DNA of 64,000 nucleotides from Rubrobacter marinus (GCF_011492965.1 NZ_CP045121.1:1-64000); one strand, 5' to 3'. Shown: positions 22,243 to 33,457, counted from the stretch's first letter. Notes: generated by a model not told the origin, from the sequence alone. Numbers and translations are program-made.

Positions 22243-22515
22243 ATGGAAGCGGAGAAGGGCACACAGAACGCGAGGATCTTCGCCTACTCCCCCGGACGGT
22301 ACCCGATACTCGTCGTGGAGCTGGCCCCGGGAGACCTCCGCACGCTCTACTACGAGACCGGCTACGACCCCGAGCGGTCCAAGCCCGTGACCGAGGAGTG
22401 GATGAGGGAGAACGCCGTGGGCCGCCACAGCTTCGTGGAGGTCTCCCCGCCCCACGAGGTGCCCGCCCCGGCGCTCAGGGATTACGTCCGCGAGGAGCTT
22501 CTGGAAGACCTCTAG
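22243..22515 (+). CDS. Small protein of unknown function
   Basis: A 90-residue acidic protein (ATG at 22243), divergent from the beta-CASP gene. It shows two strand-rich segments (ARIFAYSPGRYPILVVELAPGDLR) and a helical C-terminus (LRDYVREELLEDL). No known domain seen. The 130-bp upstream gap is AT-rich and can hold promoters for both divergent genes. Confidence 0.65.
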   Translation: MEAEKGTQNARIFAYSPGRYPILVVELAPGDLRTLYYETGYDPERSKPVTEEWMRENAVGRHSFVEVSPPHEVPAPALRDYVREELLEDL

Positions 22516-22542
22516 GGGTCCGCTACGACCGGACCCTGGCCC

Positions 22543-24621
22543 CTAATCGTCGTTGTTGCTGTTGTTGTTATTGTTGTTGTTGTTACCGCCGTTGTTATTG
22601 TTGCGGTTGTTGGCGCCGTTGCCGTTGTTCCCGCCGTTGCCTCCTCCGTCCCCGGTCTGCGCGTTCCCGCCGTTGCCGCCCCCGCCGTTCTGCTGCGTCG
22701 GCGTCGAGGGCTGCGGGTCGGGCTCGGGTTCCGGCTCTGGTTGCGGGGAGGGGGTCGGGGCCTCGACGGGGGCCGGCGGGGGTCCCGAGCTGACGTTGAC
22801 GGTCACGGTGATCGCGTAGGGGTCGGCCGGGGTGCCGGCCGCCGGGCTCGTCGAGACCACCGTACCGGCCGGCAGGTTGCTTTCTACCTCGACGACGTTG
22901 GAGAAGAACAGCGCGTTGTAGAGCGTGGCCGCGGCCGCGTCGGCGGTCTGGCCGCTCACATCGGGGATGGGGACGAGGTCCGGGGGCTCCGGGCCGGTGC
23001 TGACGGTGACGTCGACGCTGCTCCCGCGCCTCAGGTCGGTACCGGGGGAGGGCTGCTGGTCGACGATCTGGCCGGCCGGGACGCTCTCGTTCGGCGCCTC
23101 GGCCTCGTCCCCGAGCTCGAGGCCGGCGTCTTCGAGGATCTCCTCCGCCTGCTCGGGGGTCTGGCCCCCGAGCTCGGGCACCTCCGCGTCCGCGGGACCG
23201 GACCCGACGGCGATCGTGACCGCGGAGCCCACCTCGGCCGTCTCGCCCTCGCCGCCGGCCGGGTCCTGGGAGAGGACGCGCCCGTCGTCCTCCGTCGAGC
23301 TCTCCCGCTCCTCGACCTCGACCCCGAAGCCCGCCTCGTCGAGGATCCCGCGGGCCTCCTCTTCCGTGCGGCCCTCGACGTCCGGCAGGTCGGCCACCTG
23401 CGTGCCGCTCGTGTCGACGGTGATGGTGGAGCCCGGGACGGCCTGCTCCTGCGGGGCGGGGTCCTGAGAGACTACGGCGCCCACGGGCTCGGTGCTCTCC
23501 ACGCGCCTGCCGGGTGCAACCTCGAAGTCCCCGCCGGCGACCGTCACGGCCTCGTCGATGGAGCGCGCGTCTTCGAGGTTCGGGACGGGGAGGCTCTGGG
23601 GGTCACCGCCGCCGACCTGGCTGTAGGCGATGCCGCCGATCGCGGCGAGGAGCAGCAGGAGCAGCAGGACGGGGACGACCCAGCGCCTGCGCCTGGGGCG
23701 GCCGTAGTCCTCCCGGGCGGGGGGCACCATCACGGCGGTGCGCTGGGCGGTGCCGTCGCGACGGCGCGCCGTCATCATGCGCGTCGTGTCGTTGGAGGGC
23801 GAGAGGCCCTCCAGCACCCGTTCGAGGTCCTCGATCAGCTCGCCCGCGTCCGCGTAGCGGTCGTCGGGGGACTTGGCGAGCAGGCGGCAGGTGACGGAGT
23901 TTATGCCGTCGGGGACGGCGGGGTTGAGGGCCTTCGGCGGGGCGAGGTAGCCGTTGACGTGCTTCATTGCGATCCCGATCGGCGTCTCGGCGTCGTAGGG
24001 GAGCGTCCCGGTGAGCATCTCGTACAGGACGATCCCGAGGGAGTACAAGTCGCTCTGCGGGCCGACCGGCTCGCCCATCGCCTGCTCGGGCGAGATGTAG
24101 TGGGCGGTGCCGAGGATGGAACCGGTCTTCGTCATCGTGCTCGAGGACGCGGCGCGCGCGATCCCGAAGTCCCCGACCTTGACGTCGCCGGAGCCGGTCA
24201 CGAGGACGTTGTGCGGCTTTATGTCGCGGTGGACGACGCCCTTGGCGTGGGCGGCCTGAAGGGCCTCGGCGATCTGGAGCGCCACCGCCGCGGCCGTCCT
24301 CGGCGGGAGGGCGCCCCGTTCGAGGATCCTGTCCTTCAGCGTGCCGCCGGGAAGGTACTCCATCGCGATGTAGTACGTCCCCCGCTCGTCCTCGCCCCGG
24401 TCGTAGATCGAGACGATGTTCGGGTGGGAGAGGGCCGCAGCACTCTGCGCCTCGCGCTTGAAGCGCTCCACGAACTCCTCGTCGTCGGCGTAGCGCCCGC
24501 TCATCACCTTGAGCGCCACGTCCCGATCGAGGACGTCGTCGTGCGCGAGGTAGACCTCCGCCATCCCGCCGCTGCCGAGCGGCTTGGAGATCCGGTACCG
24601 GTTGTCTACGAGCTGTTCCAA
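22543..24621 (-). CDS. PASTA-domain Ser/Thr protein kinase (PknB/PrkC type)
   Basis: Receptor kinase that senses cell-wall fragments and phosphorylates growth and division proteins. The 692-residue protein has a cytoplasmic kinase domain (1-270) with GSGGMAEVYLA, HRDIKPHNVLV near residue 130 and DFGIARA, a basic juxtamembrane region, one membrane helix near 315-335, and four PASTA repeats (about 345-620). The extracellular tail is Pro-rich and ends in a 40-residue stretch dominated by Asn and Gly (about 650-692), unusual for this family. It closes the kinase/phosphatase/FHA/wall-synthesis cluster, matching pknB in mycobacteria. Confidence 0.95.
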   Translation of the reverse strand: MEQLVDNRYRISKPLGSGGMAEVYLAHDDVLDRDVALKVMSGRYADDEEFVERFKREAQSAAALSHPNIVSIYDRGEDERGTYYIAMEYLPGGTLKDRILERGALPPRTAAAVALQIAEALQAAHAKGVVHRDIKPHNVLVTGSGDVKVGDFGIARAASSSTMTKTGSILGTAHYISPEQAMGEPVGPQSDLYSLGIVLYEMLTGTLPYDAETPIGIAMKHVNGYLAPPKALNPAVPDGINSVTCRLLAKSPDDRYADAGELIEDLERVLEGLSPSNDTTRMMTARRRDGTAQRTAVMVPPAREDYGRPRRRRWVVPVLLLLLLLAAIGGIAYSQVGGGDPQSLPVPNLEDARSIDEAVTVAGGDFEVAPGRRVESTEPVGAVVSQDPAPQEQAVPGSTITVDTSGTQVADLPDVEGRTEEEARGILDEAGFGVEVEERESSTEDDGRVLSQDPAGGEGETAEVGSAVTIAVGSGPADAEVPELGGQTPEQAEEILEDAGLELGDEAEAPNESVPAGQIVDQQPSPGTDLRRGSSVDVTVSTGPEPPDLVPIPDVSGQTADAAAATLYNALFFSNVVEVESNLPAGTVVSTSPAAGTPADPYAITVTVNVSSGPPPAPVEAPTPSPQPEPEPEPDPQPSTPTQQNGGGGNGGNAQTGDGGGNGGNNGNGANNRNNNNGGNNNNNNNNSNNDD

Positions 24622-24650
24622 GTCAGGGCATTATAGCGGTAGCTCGGTCT

Positions 24651-26392
<1,742 letters not shown>

Positions 26393-26396
<4 letters not shown>

Positions 26397-27703
26397 GCCG
26401 CCTCGCCCTCCACGACCTCCGGGTCCTCCTCCTCGGCGGCGCGCCTTCCGGCCGACTCCGAGACGAGGAGGAGCAGGGCCGTGAGGACGAAGTTGCCCAC
26501 CACCGAGGAGCCGCCGTAGGAGACGAAGGGGAGGGTAATGCCGGTCAGGGGGATCGCCTTTGTCACCCCGCCGACGATGATCAGGGTCTGCAAGGCGAAC
26601 ATCGAGGTGAGGCCGAAGGCGAGGAGCTTCGAGGCGTCGTCGGCGGCGAGCAGCGAGATCTTGATCCCCCGGTACACGAAGACGAGAAAGGCCAGGAGGA
26701 GCGCCGTCGAGCCCAGCAGCCCGAGCTCGCTCGCGATCGCCGAGAAGATAAAGTCCGTCTCGACCTCGGGGATGGCCTGCGAGAACCCCTCGCCCAGGCC
26801 CGTCCCGGTGATGCCGCCGTCGGCGATGGAGAAGAGGCTCTGAAGTATCTGGAAGCCGCCCGTGTCCGGCTGCGACCAGGGGTCGAGCCAGGCCGAGACG
26901 CGGACCTGCACGTGGTCGAAGAGGAAGTAGGTGGCGAGGGAGCCCACGGAGAAGAGGACGGTGCCGAGGATCACGTACGCGATGCGGCCCGTCGCGACGT
27001 AGAGCATCAGGAGCGGCACGGCGAAGAAGAGCAGGCTGCTCCCGAGGTCCTTCTCGAAGACGAGGAGCCCTAGAGAGGCCGCCCACACGAGGGCGACCGG
27101 CCCGAAGTACTTCAGCGCCGGGACCTGCACGCCCAGGATGGTCCGGCTCGTCGCCGCGAGGAGGTCGCGGGTGTCGGCGAGGTAGCCGGCGAAGAAGATT
27201 ATGAGCGCGATCCTGGCGAACTCGGAGGGCTGGAAGTTGACGGGCCCGACCCTGAGCCAGAGCTGCGCCCCGTTGACCTCGTAGCCGAAGAAGATCGTCG
27301 AGGCTATGAGGCCGACGGCGACGGCGGCGAGAAGGTACTTGTAGTTGAAGAGGCGGTGGTAGTCCTTGAAGAGCAGCACCGTCAGGACGAGGGCGGCGCT
27401 GCCGACCAGGATCCAACCGGCCTGAGTCGTCGCCAGGTTCTCCACCCCCGGAACGTCGTACGTCAAGCGGTAGATCATGACGAGCCCCACGCCGGTCAGC
27501 AGGGTGACAACCGCGAGGAGCAGGGCGTCGGAGTGCGGCAGCCAGAGCCGGACGCCGAGGTACAGGGCGACCATCGTCCCGGCGTAGTACGCGCCGTAGA
27601 TGAGCGGCGGGCTCTTCGCCTCTTGGACGAAGATCAGGGTCGCAAACCCCAGGGTGGTGACGAGGAGCGCTATGGCCATGGGAATGGTCGCTCGCTGGGT
27701 CAA
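26393..27703 (-). CDS. rodA: SEDS peptidoglycan polymerase (RodA/FtsW family)
   Basis: Glycosyltransferase that polymerises lipid II. The 436-residue protein has about ten to twelve membrane segments and family motifs in NFQPSEFARIALIIFFA and TLPFVSYGGSSVVGNF. Placement between the PP2C phosphatase and the class B PBP matches mycobacterial rodA in the pstP-rodA-pbpA cluster; FtsW is the alternative name for close relatives. TTG start at 27703, 5 bp after the phosphatase stop. It overlaps pbpA by 4 bp. Confidence 0.93.
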
Positions 27704-27707
27704 GCCG

Positions 27708-28934
27708 CTATCGTCCCTCTCGTTCGGTCTCCTGCTGGTCTTCCAGGTCCCTCACGACCCGCTCGACGTCCTCGCTGGAGGAGTAGAGCCTGTGCGTGTC
27801 TATGGGCTCGCGGTACGCCTCCCCGACCTCGGACTCCCTGAGGTCGGTGCGCCGGAACTCCTCGTTCAGCGTGTACCCGAGGGTGTACTCCTCCGGCAGG
27901 CCCCGGTATATCACCACTTCGCCGAAATCGAAGCCCAGGTAGTACCGGCTGCTCCCCCAGAGGTAGAAGGGCGAGGCGAGCGCGGCAAGCACCATCAGCG
28001 CCGCCAGGGCCCGCACGATCCAGGTGAGCAACCGGACCGGGGCGCTCCGCTTGTTTCTCTGACGGGCCTTGGCGGACGGCGCGCGCCGCCCCGTGGGCCT
28101 CCGGCTACCTCGCCGGGGAGGCGGGGCCTCGACGGCGTCGGCCTCCTGAGGGAGGGCCCTCATCTCCTGGGTGTCGCTCCTCGGCCTCTCCGGGGCGGGC
28201 TCCTCGGCCTCCTTGACGTCCACGACCACGACGGTGACGTTGTCCGCGCCGCCGGCGTCGAGGGCGGCCCTGACGAGGGCGCGGGCGGCGCCCTCGGGGG
28301 CCGGGTCGGCCAGAAGCTCGCCAACCTTCGCTTCCGCGACCATGTCCGTGAGGCCGTCGGAGCAGAGCAAGACGCGGTCGTCCGGCTCCACGGGCAGGAC
28401 CGCCGTGTCCACCTGGACGTCGTCCTCTGCGCCCAGGGCGCGCGTGATCAGGTTCTTCTGCGGGTGCTCGGAGGCCTGGGCCCGCGTGAGGTCGCCGCTC
28501 CTCACGAGCTCCGCGACGAGCGAGTGGTCCTCGGTTATGGGCGCGAGCTCGCCGCCGCGCAGGAGGTACGCCCTGGAGTCGCCGACGTGCGAGATCTCCG
28601 CGCTCGCCCCGGAGCCTCCTGTGCCGCCCACGGAGAAACGCGCCGCCACGATCGTCGTGCCCATCCCCGAGAGCTTCTCGTCCCCGCGCGCCGCCGCGAG
28701 GATGCGGCGGTTCGCCTCCCTCACGGCCTCCTCGAGGGAGGCGCCGGGCTCGAGCTCCTCGAGGACGCCGATGGCGATTCGGCTGGCGACCTCCCCGGCC
28801 TCGAAGCCGCCGATCCCGTCGGCGACCGCGAAGAGCGCCTCGTCCTTGCCGTCCCCGGTGAGGAGCGAGTCCTCGTTGTTCTTGCGGACCTTGCCGGCGT
28901 CCGTAGAGCCGAACGCGTCGAGGTAGAGCCCCAT
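27708..28934 (-). CDS. pstP: PP2C-type Ser/Thr phosphatase (PstP-like)
   Basis: Reverses the Ser/Thr kinases of the cluster. The 408-residue protein has a PPM phosphatase domain (about 1-240) with ADGIGGFEAG, GMGTTIVAA, HVGDSRAYLL, CSDGLTD and GADNVTVVV motifs, i.e. the metal-binding aspartates are kept. A basic linker, one membrane helix (about 305-328) and an extracytoplasmic tail follow, the topology of mycobacterial PstP. It lies 8 bp downstream of fhaB and 4 bp upstream of the SEDS gene. Confidence 0.95.
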   Translation of the reverse strand: MGLYLDAFGSTDAGKVRKNNEDSLLTGDGKDEALFAVADGIGGFEAGEVASRIAIGVLEELEPGASLEEAVREANRRILAAARGDEKLSGMGTTIVAARFSVGGTGGSGASAEISHVGDSRAYLLRGGELAPITEDHSLVAELVRSGDLTRAQASEHPQKNLITRALGAEDDVQVDTAVLPVEPDDRVLLCSDGLTDMVAEAKVGELLADPAPEGAARALVRAALDAGGADNVTVVVVDVKEAEEPAPERPRSDTQEMRALPQEADAVEAPPPRRGSRRPTGRRAPSAKARQRNKRSAPVRLLTWIVRALAALMVLAALASPFYLWGSSRYYLGFDFGEVVIYRGLPEEYTLGYTLNEEFRRTDLRESEVGEAYREPIDTHRLYSSSEDVERVVRDLEDQQETEREGR

Positions 28935-28942
28935 CGCCCTCC

Positions 28943-29446
28943 CTACTCCGAGTACCTGAAGGTCGTGGAGCCCACCTTGACCCGATCCCCGCTCCTCAAG
29001 GGCGTCGCGCCGACCGCCTTGCGGCCGTTGACGTAAGTGCCGTTCGTGGATTCCGCGTCTTCGACGTACATGAGCCCCCCGTGCCTGGTGAGCCTCGCGT
29101 GCTCGCCGGAGGCGTAGTCGTCGTTTTTCAGCACGATATCGCTCCCGGAAGAGCGCCCGAGGACCATGACGCCGCCCGACACGGGGAAGCGGGTCTCCGG
29201 GGCGAGCACCTCCGAGTCCTCCACCACGAGGACGGAGCTCTTCCCCCGGCCGTTGGACCCGTACGCCGGCTTCTCCTGCGCCCGCCGCCTCGGGGTCTTG
29301 TTCTCGACCCCGGGGACGAAGACCTCGTCGTCGGGGACGGCCCGCAGGTCGCCGATACCACGCCGGACCACGACGTAGATGAAGGCGAAGAGCAGCAACA
29401 GTAGCAGGGCCTTCGCCGCCAGGAGCGGCACCTGGAGGTCGAGCAC
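28943..29446 (-). CDS. fhaB: Membrane-anchored FHA protein (FhaB type)
   Basis: Phosphothreonine reader of the kinase cluster. The 167-residue protein has one N-terminal membrane helix (about 8-27), a basic linker, and a C-terminal FHA domain (about 85-167) with LGRSSGSDI, SGEHARL and ESTNGTYVNG. In mycobacteria the equivalent protein (FipA/FhaB) is a PknB-cluster adaptor. It starts 3 bp after the fhaA-like gene ends. Confidence 0.93.
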   Translation of the reverse strand: MLDLQVPLLAAKALLLLLLFAFIYVVVRRGIGDLRAVPDDEVFVPGVENKTPRRRAQEKPAYGSNGRGKSSVLVVEDSEVLAPETRFPVSGGVMVLGRSSGSDIVLKNDDYASGEHARLTRHGGLMYVEDAESTNGTYVNGRKAVGATPLRSGDRVKVGSTTFRYSE

Positions 29447-29448
29447 GG

Positions 29449-30321
29449 TTAGCGCCCCCTGGGCGTGCGGCGCGCGGTGACGTTCCCGAAGGAGTCGGGG
29501 TCGGGGGACCCCTCTCCTTCCTCGCCCCTGCGCCGCACGAAGCGGGCGTTGACCCCGCCGAAGGTAAGCTCGTCGCCGCTCTCGATGCGCTCGCGGTCTA
29601 TGGGCGCCCCGTCCAGGAGGGTGCCGTTCGTCGAGCCCAGATCCTCGACCACGAAGCCGTTCTCGGAGCGAATAAGCCTCGCGTGGCGCCTGGAGACGTT
29701 CGGGTCGGAGATGGTGATGTCGTTCTCCTCGGAGCGGCCGACGCTCCAGGGACCGCGTCCCTCCAGGGGATGAGCCTCGCCGCCCTCCATGACGAGCTCG
29801 ACGATCTCGCGCGCCAGGCCGTGTTTTCTCGCCTCATCCGAGGAGATCATGGCCGTCCCCTGATCCTCGCCCTCGTCCGCGCCCTCGTCGGTGCGGAAGA
29901 TCCTCGTCTGGCCGGAGGTATCCTGGGGCGCCCCCCTCTCGCGGGGGCCGTCCCCGCCGGTGAGCTTGGCGGTGACGCCGAACTCGCCGAAGCGTAGGGT
30001 GTCCTCCGTCGTGAACCGCACCCTCGGCGGGGTCATGAGGTGGTAGTTTTTCGACTGGGCGTGGGTGGTGGCGTACTGGATGAGCTCGTCGCGGAGGGAG
30101 CTCTGGTAGGCCTGGATGGACTCGGCGTCCGCCTGGGAGAGGTGGACGGTGAAGTCGTTCGGGGCGTAGGTGCGCGAGACGCTGACCATGCTGCCCTCGT
30201 CCATCTGCTTGGCGAGGCCCTTGGCGATCTCGACCGGGTGGACCTGTCGCCTGAAGGCACGGCCGAACATGCCCTCAACGAGGGACTCCATCCGCTTCTC
30301 TATCTGCCGCAGGAAGCCCAA
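29449..30321 (-). CDS. fhaA: FHA protein with N-terminal DUF3662 domain (FhaA type)
   Basis: Phosphopeptide-binding adaptor. The 290-residue protein has an N-terminal DUF3662 domain (about 1-125, with HPVEIAKGLAKQM) and a C-terminal FHA domain (about 205-280, with VGRSEENDI, SRRHARL and GSTNGTLLDG). I chose the TTG at 30321 because AAGGA lies 7 nt upstream and MGFLRQIEKRMES aligns with the start expected for FhaA; the open frame extends further upstream without conserved sequence. It follows the polytopic kinase gene by 8 bp. Confidence 0.92.
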   Translation of the reverse strand: MGFLRQIEKRMESLVEGMFGRAFRRQVHPVEIAKGLAKQMDEGSMVSVSRTYAPNDFTVHLSQADAESIQAYQSSLRDELIQYATTHAQSKNYHLMTPPRVRFTTEDTLRFGEFGVTAKLTGGDGPRERGAPQDTSGQTRIFRTDEGADEGEDQGTAMISSDEARKHGLAREIVELVMEGGEAHPLEGRGPWSVGRSEENDITISDPNVSRRHARLIRSENGFVVEDLGSTNGTLLDGAPIDRERIESGDELTFGGVNARFVRRRGEEGEGSPDPDSFGNVTARRTPRGR

Positions 30322-30329
30322 AGAGATCC

Positions 30330-31931
30330 TTACCCGCCCGCTCTGGAGCTTAGGAACCTGATCGCCCCGTACATTATAGCCGCGAGACCTAGGGAAGTCA
30401 TAGCCTCTGAGAGCGCCGCGGGCGTCTCCGAGACCGCGAGCGCGTACCCGAGCACCCCGCCGCCCACCGCGACGACGAGCCCCAGGGCCCACTGTCCCAC
30501 CCACTCGGCCGCCGAGACGACCCCGGCCATCACCGCCCAGAGCACCGCGAGGAGCCCGAGGGAGGGGTAGGCCCCGACGAGCGCCTCGCCCTGCCGCAGA
30601 AACTCCGCCGGGCCCGCGCCGAGCGGAAGGTTCCCCAGGGAGAGGCCGAGGTAGGGGAGGGCACCGTCCTCCCAGGCCAGGTCGTAGACCACGAGGGAGG
30701 CCGCGCCCATCGCCGCCGACGGGACTGCCCCCAGAGGCCGCATGAGCGCGCCGAAGAGCAGCGGCAGCCCCGCCCCGAGGCCAACGCCCGCGAGCGGGAT
30801 GGAGAGCAGCGGTCCCAGGGGCAGGCGGCTCGTCCCCCCGCTGACGGAGCCCGCGGCGACCCAGAGGCCCCCCACGGCCGGCAGCAGCGCCGCGAGCCCG
30901 AAGGAGATCTGGCCGTTCCTCGCCAGCGCCACCGCGAGCGCCACGATCACCCCCAGAGCGCCGAGGCGCGGCAGGAGGTAGCCGAGGACCCCGAACCCCG
31001 CCGCCACCCCCAGCGAGGCCGCGTCGTTGAGGAGCAGGCCGGCCACGAGGTAGCCGAGCCACCCGGCCACGATCCCGTTGACCGCCCTCAGGACGTGCCC
31101 GAGGTACCCGCCGCCACCGCCCTTGTTCGGGGCCTTGTCTACGACCCTCGTCTTCTGGGCTCCGGTGCTGTCGCGGCGCCCGGTGAGCAGTTTGAGGGCG
31201 GCGCCCGCGCCCTTGGGGCGGTGGTCCGGGTTGGGCGAGGTCGCGCGGTTGACGAACTCCAGAAGCCTGGGCGGCGGCTCCTCCGGCTGGCGGGCTAGGA
31301 GGGCGCGGGCGGTCGCGCCGACGGCGTAGATGTCGGTGAGCTCGGTCGGGTTCTCGCCGTCCAGGATCTCGGGCGCTATATAGCCCGGGGTCCCGACAGC
31401 GTAGCCGACCTGGGTGAGGCGCGTGTCCCCGGCCCGGTAGGCGACCCCGAAGTCCGTGAGCTTCACCCTTCCGCGGCCGTCCACGAGGGCGTTCTGGGGC
31501 TTTATGTCGCGGTGGATGATGCCGCGCGAGTGGGCGTACTCCAGGGCCGAGAGGATCTGGACGAGCGAGTCGATGACGTCGTCCATCCGGTAGTGGCGCG
31601 CCGCGACGTCCAAGGGGTCCCCGCGCACGAACTCGGTGACGAGGTAGACCTCGAGGTCCCCGGGGATGACCTCCAGGGTCTCCACGATGTTCGGGTGCTT
31701 GAGGCCCTCGGCGATCTGGCCCTCCCTCAGGGCGCGCGACCGCTCCCCGTAGCTGTAGACGGGGATGACCTTGACGGCCACCTCTCGCCCCCCGCGGAAG
31801 TAGCCCTTCTTGCCGTCGACGGAGCGGGCCCGCCAGACGGTTGCGAAGCCGCCGCGGCCGACCATCTCCGCGAGCGCGTAGCGGCCCTGCCCGGGGGCCT
31901 CGCCGCCGATGTACCGCGTCCCTCCCATCAA
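30330..31931 (-). CDS. Ser/Thr protein kinase with polytopic C-terminal domain
   Basis: A 533-residue protein at the head of the signalling cluster. Residues 15-270 are a kinase with GRGGFATVWRA, HRDIKPQNALV near 135 and DFGVAYRA, complete for catalysis. After a linker, residues 285-525 carry about eight membrane segments with no PASTA or other sensor repeats. The position corresponds to pknA in mycobacteria, but PknA has a single helix. The membrane domain may be a sensor; I do not recognise it. ATG start at 31931. Confidence 0.93.
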   Translation of the reverse strand: MMGGTRYIGGEAPGQGRYALAEMVGRGGFATVWRARSVDGKKGYFRGGREVAVKVIPVYSYGERSRALREGQIAEGLKHPNIVETLEVIPGDLEVYLVTEFVRGDPLDVAARHYRMDDVIDSLVQILSALEYAHSRGIIHRDIKPQNALVDGRGRVKLTDFGVAYRAGDTRLTQVGYAVGTPGYIAPEILDGENPTELTDIYAVGATARALLARQPEEPPPRLLEFVNRATSPNPDHRPKGAGAALKLLTGRRDSTGAQKTRVVDKAPNKGGGGGYLGHVLRAVNGIVAGWLGYLVAGLLLNDAASLGVAAGFGVLGYLLPRLGALGVIVALAVALARNGQISFGLAALLPAVGGLWVAAGSVSGGTSRLPLGPLLSIPLAGVGLGAGLPLLFGALMRPLGAVPSAAMGAASLVVYDLAWEDGALPYLGLSLGNLPLGAGPAEFLRQGEALVGAYPSLGLLAVLWAVMAGVVSAAEWVGQWALGLVVAVGGGVLGYALAVSETPAALSEAMTSLGLAAIMYGAIRFLSSRAGG

Positions 31932-31962
31932 GCGGTATTGTATAGCCCCCGAGCGGCGCTTG

Positions 31963-32343
31963 TTACGGGGGTACGTTGCCGCCCGGCCTCCCTACGGGGC
32001 CTCCTCCGGGGCCCCGCCCGCGCCTGGCCCGTCGGATCTCCCTCGCCTGCGCGTCGAGGGCCTCTATCAGCGCCCGGAGGGCCGGGTCTTCGACGGGCTC
32101 GTACGCGCGCACCGTGCGGCTGCGCGCGCCCTCCTCGACGGTGACGACGTGCAGCCGGAGGTCCGCGGCGCCGGGCGGCGGCTCCCCGGGCCCCTCGGGC
32201 CGCTCGAAGAAGCGCGTCTCCCTGACGCGGCGCACGAGCTCGGCGGCCTCCTCCTCCCCGAGCCCCTCCGTGTCGATCTCGACCGGGCCCTGGAGCCCCG
32301 GGAAGGACGCGAACCCCCCTTCCGTCTTGAGCTTGAGGCGCAT
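31963..32343 (-). CDS. Emfourin-like inhibitor of an M4 metalloprotease
   Basis: A 126-residue protein whose first 100 residues show the emfourin layout: MRLKLKTEGGFA start, VEIDTEGLGEEEAAELVRRV helix, DLRLHVVTVEEGARSRTVRA strands, and an ALRALIEAL helix. Emfourin is a protein inhibitor of protealysin-like M4 peptidases, described in Serratia. The gene is 43 bp downstream of the M4 peptidase gene on the same strand, the usual pairing. The C-terminus is a Gly/Arg/Pro-rich tail. Family call from pattern and context. Confidence 0.82.
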   Translation of the reverse strand: MRLKLKTEGGFASFPGLQGPVEIDTEGLGEEEAAELVRRVRETRFFERPEGPGEPPPGAADLRLHVVTVEEGARSRTVRAYEPVEDPALRALIEALDAQAREIRRARRGRGPGGGPVGRPGGNVPP

Positions 32344-32386
32344 TCTTCTACCTCCGTTCCTACCTCCGTTCTACCTCCGTCCGGGG

Positions 32387-33457
32387 CTAGGGGGTGATCC
32401 CGACGCCCTCCCAGGCCCCTCGTACGGCATCCTCCTCGCGGCCGCCGGAGCCGTAGAGGGAGGCGGCGTTCCTCGCGGTGAGGCGGGCGAAGCGTCTGAA
32501 GCCGGTGTCGGGCTTGAGCCTGGGGTCGATCGCGGTGGCGTTCCAGATCCTGCCGGCGACCTCCCAGGCGTTCCCCCCGAGGGCCGCGGCGGCGAGGTAG
32601 AAGGCCCGGTTGGGGATGCCGGAGTTTATGTGGACGCCGCCGTTGTCCTCGAAGGTCCTGACGAAGTCGTCCATGTGGGCGGGCTGCGGGTCCTCGCCGA
32701 GGACCTCGTCGTCGAAGGCGGTGCCGGGCTCCCTCATCGAGCGGAGCGCCACCCCGTCGACGTTCTCCGTGAGGAGGCCCGCGCCGATGAGCCAATCCGC
32801 CTCCTCGGCGGTCTGGCCGAGGAGGTACTGCTTCACCAGGGAGCCGTAGACGTCGGAGAGATGCTCGTTCAGGGCGCCGGGCTGCCCCATGTAGTTCAGC
32901 CCGGACTCGTACTGGGTGACGCCGTGGGAGAGCTCGTGGCCCATGACGTCGAGGGAGATCGTGAACCGGTTGAAGAGCTCGCCGTCCCCGTCGCCGAAGA
33001 CCATGCGCTCGCCGTCCCAGAAGGCGTTGGCGTAGTCCACGCCGAAGTGGACGTGGCCGTTCAGCGGCAGCCCGTCGTCGTCGATGGAGTCGCGCTCGTA
33101 GACCTCCCAGAAGAAGTCGTAGGTGGCGCCCAGGCCGTCGTAGGCCTCGTCCACCGCGGCGTCCCCGGACGGGCCCTCCCCCTCGGTCCGCGCCACCCTA
33201 CCCGGCAGGTTCTGGGTGTTGCCGACGTCGAAGATCGTGCGCCTCTTGCGGCCCTCGGGCTCCAGGACCCCGCGGACCCCCGCGTCCGGGGCCCGGGACG
33301 GGGGCGTGGCCTGCCGGAGCGAGCGGAAGGTGCCGTCGCTCGCGAGGGTGCGCGTCGCCGTCTCCCTCTGCGCGGGGGAGCCGTTACGGGCGATCCGGCG
33401 CAGCAAGTAGGGCGGCGTCAAGCAGAAGACGGGGTTGCGGCAGGCGGCGTGGTTCAA
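32387..33457 (-). CDS. Protealysin-like M4 (thermolysin-family) metallopeptidase
   Basis: A 356-residue zinc endopeptidase. HELSH (HExxH) near residue 172 and the zinc-ligand glutamate in GALNEHLSDVYGS near 195 are present, as is the catalytic histidine region near HINSGIPNRAFYLAA. The short N-terminal propeptide contains PPYLLRRI, the protealysin-type motif, and there is no clear signal peptide, as in other protealysin-like proteases. An inhibitor gene of the emfourin type follows. Likely intracellular or released by an unknown route. Confidence 0.93.
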   Translation of the reverse strand: MNHAACRNPVFCLTPPYLLRRIARNGSPAQRETATRTLASDGTFRSLRQATPPSRAPDAGVRGVLEPEGRKRRTIFDVGNTQNLPGRVARTEGEGPSGDAAVDEAYDGLGATYDFFWEVYERDSIDDDGLPLNGHVHFGVDYANAFWDGERMVFGDGDGELFNRFTISLDVMGHELSHGVTQYESGLNYMGQPGALNEHLSDVYGSLVKQYLLGQTAEEADWLIGAGLLTENVDGVALRSMREPGTAFDDEVLGEDPQPAHMDDFVRTFEDNGGVHINSGIPNRAFYLAAAALGGNAWEVAGRIWNATAIDPRLKPDTGFRRFARLTARNAASLYGSGGREEDAVRGAWEGVGITP

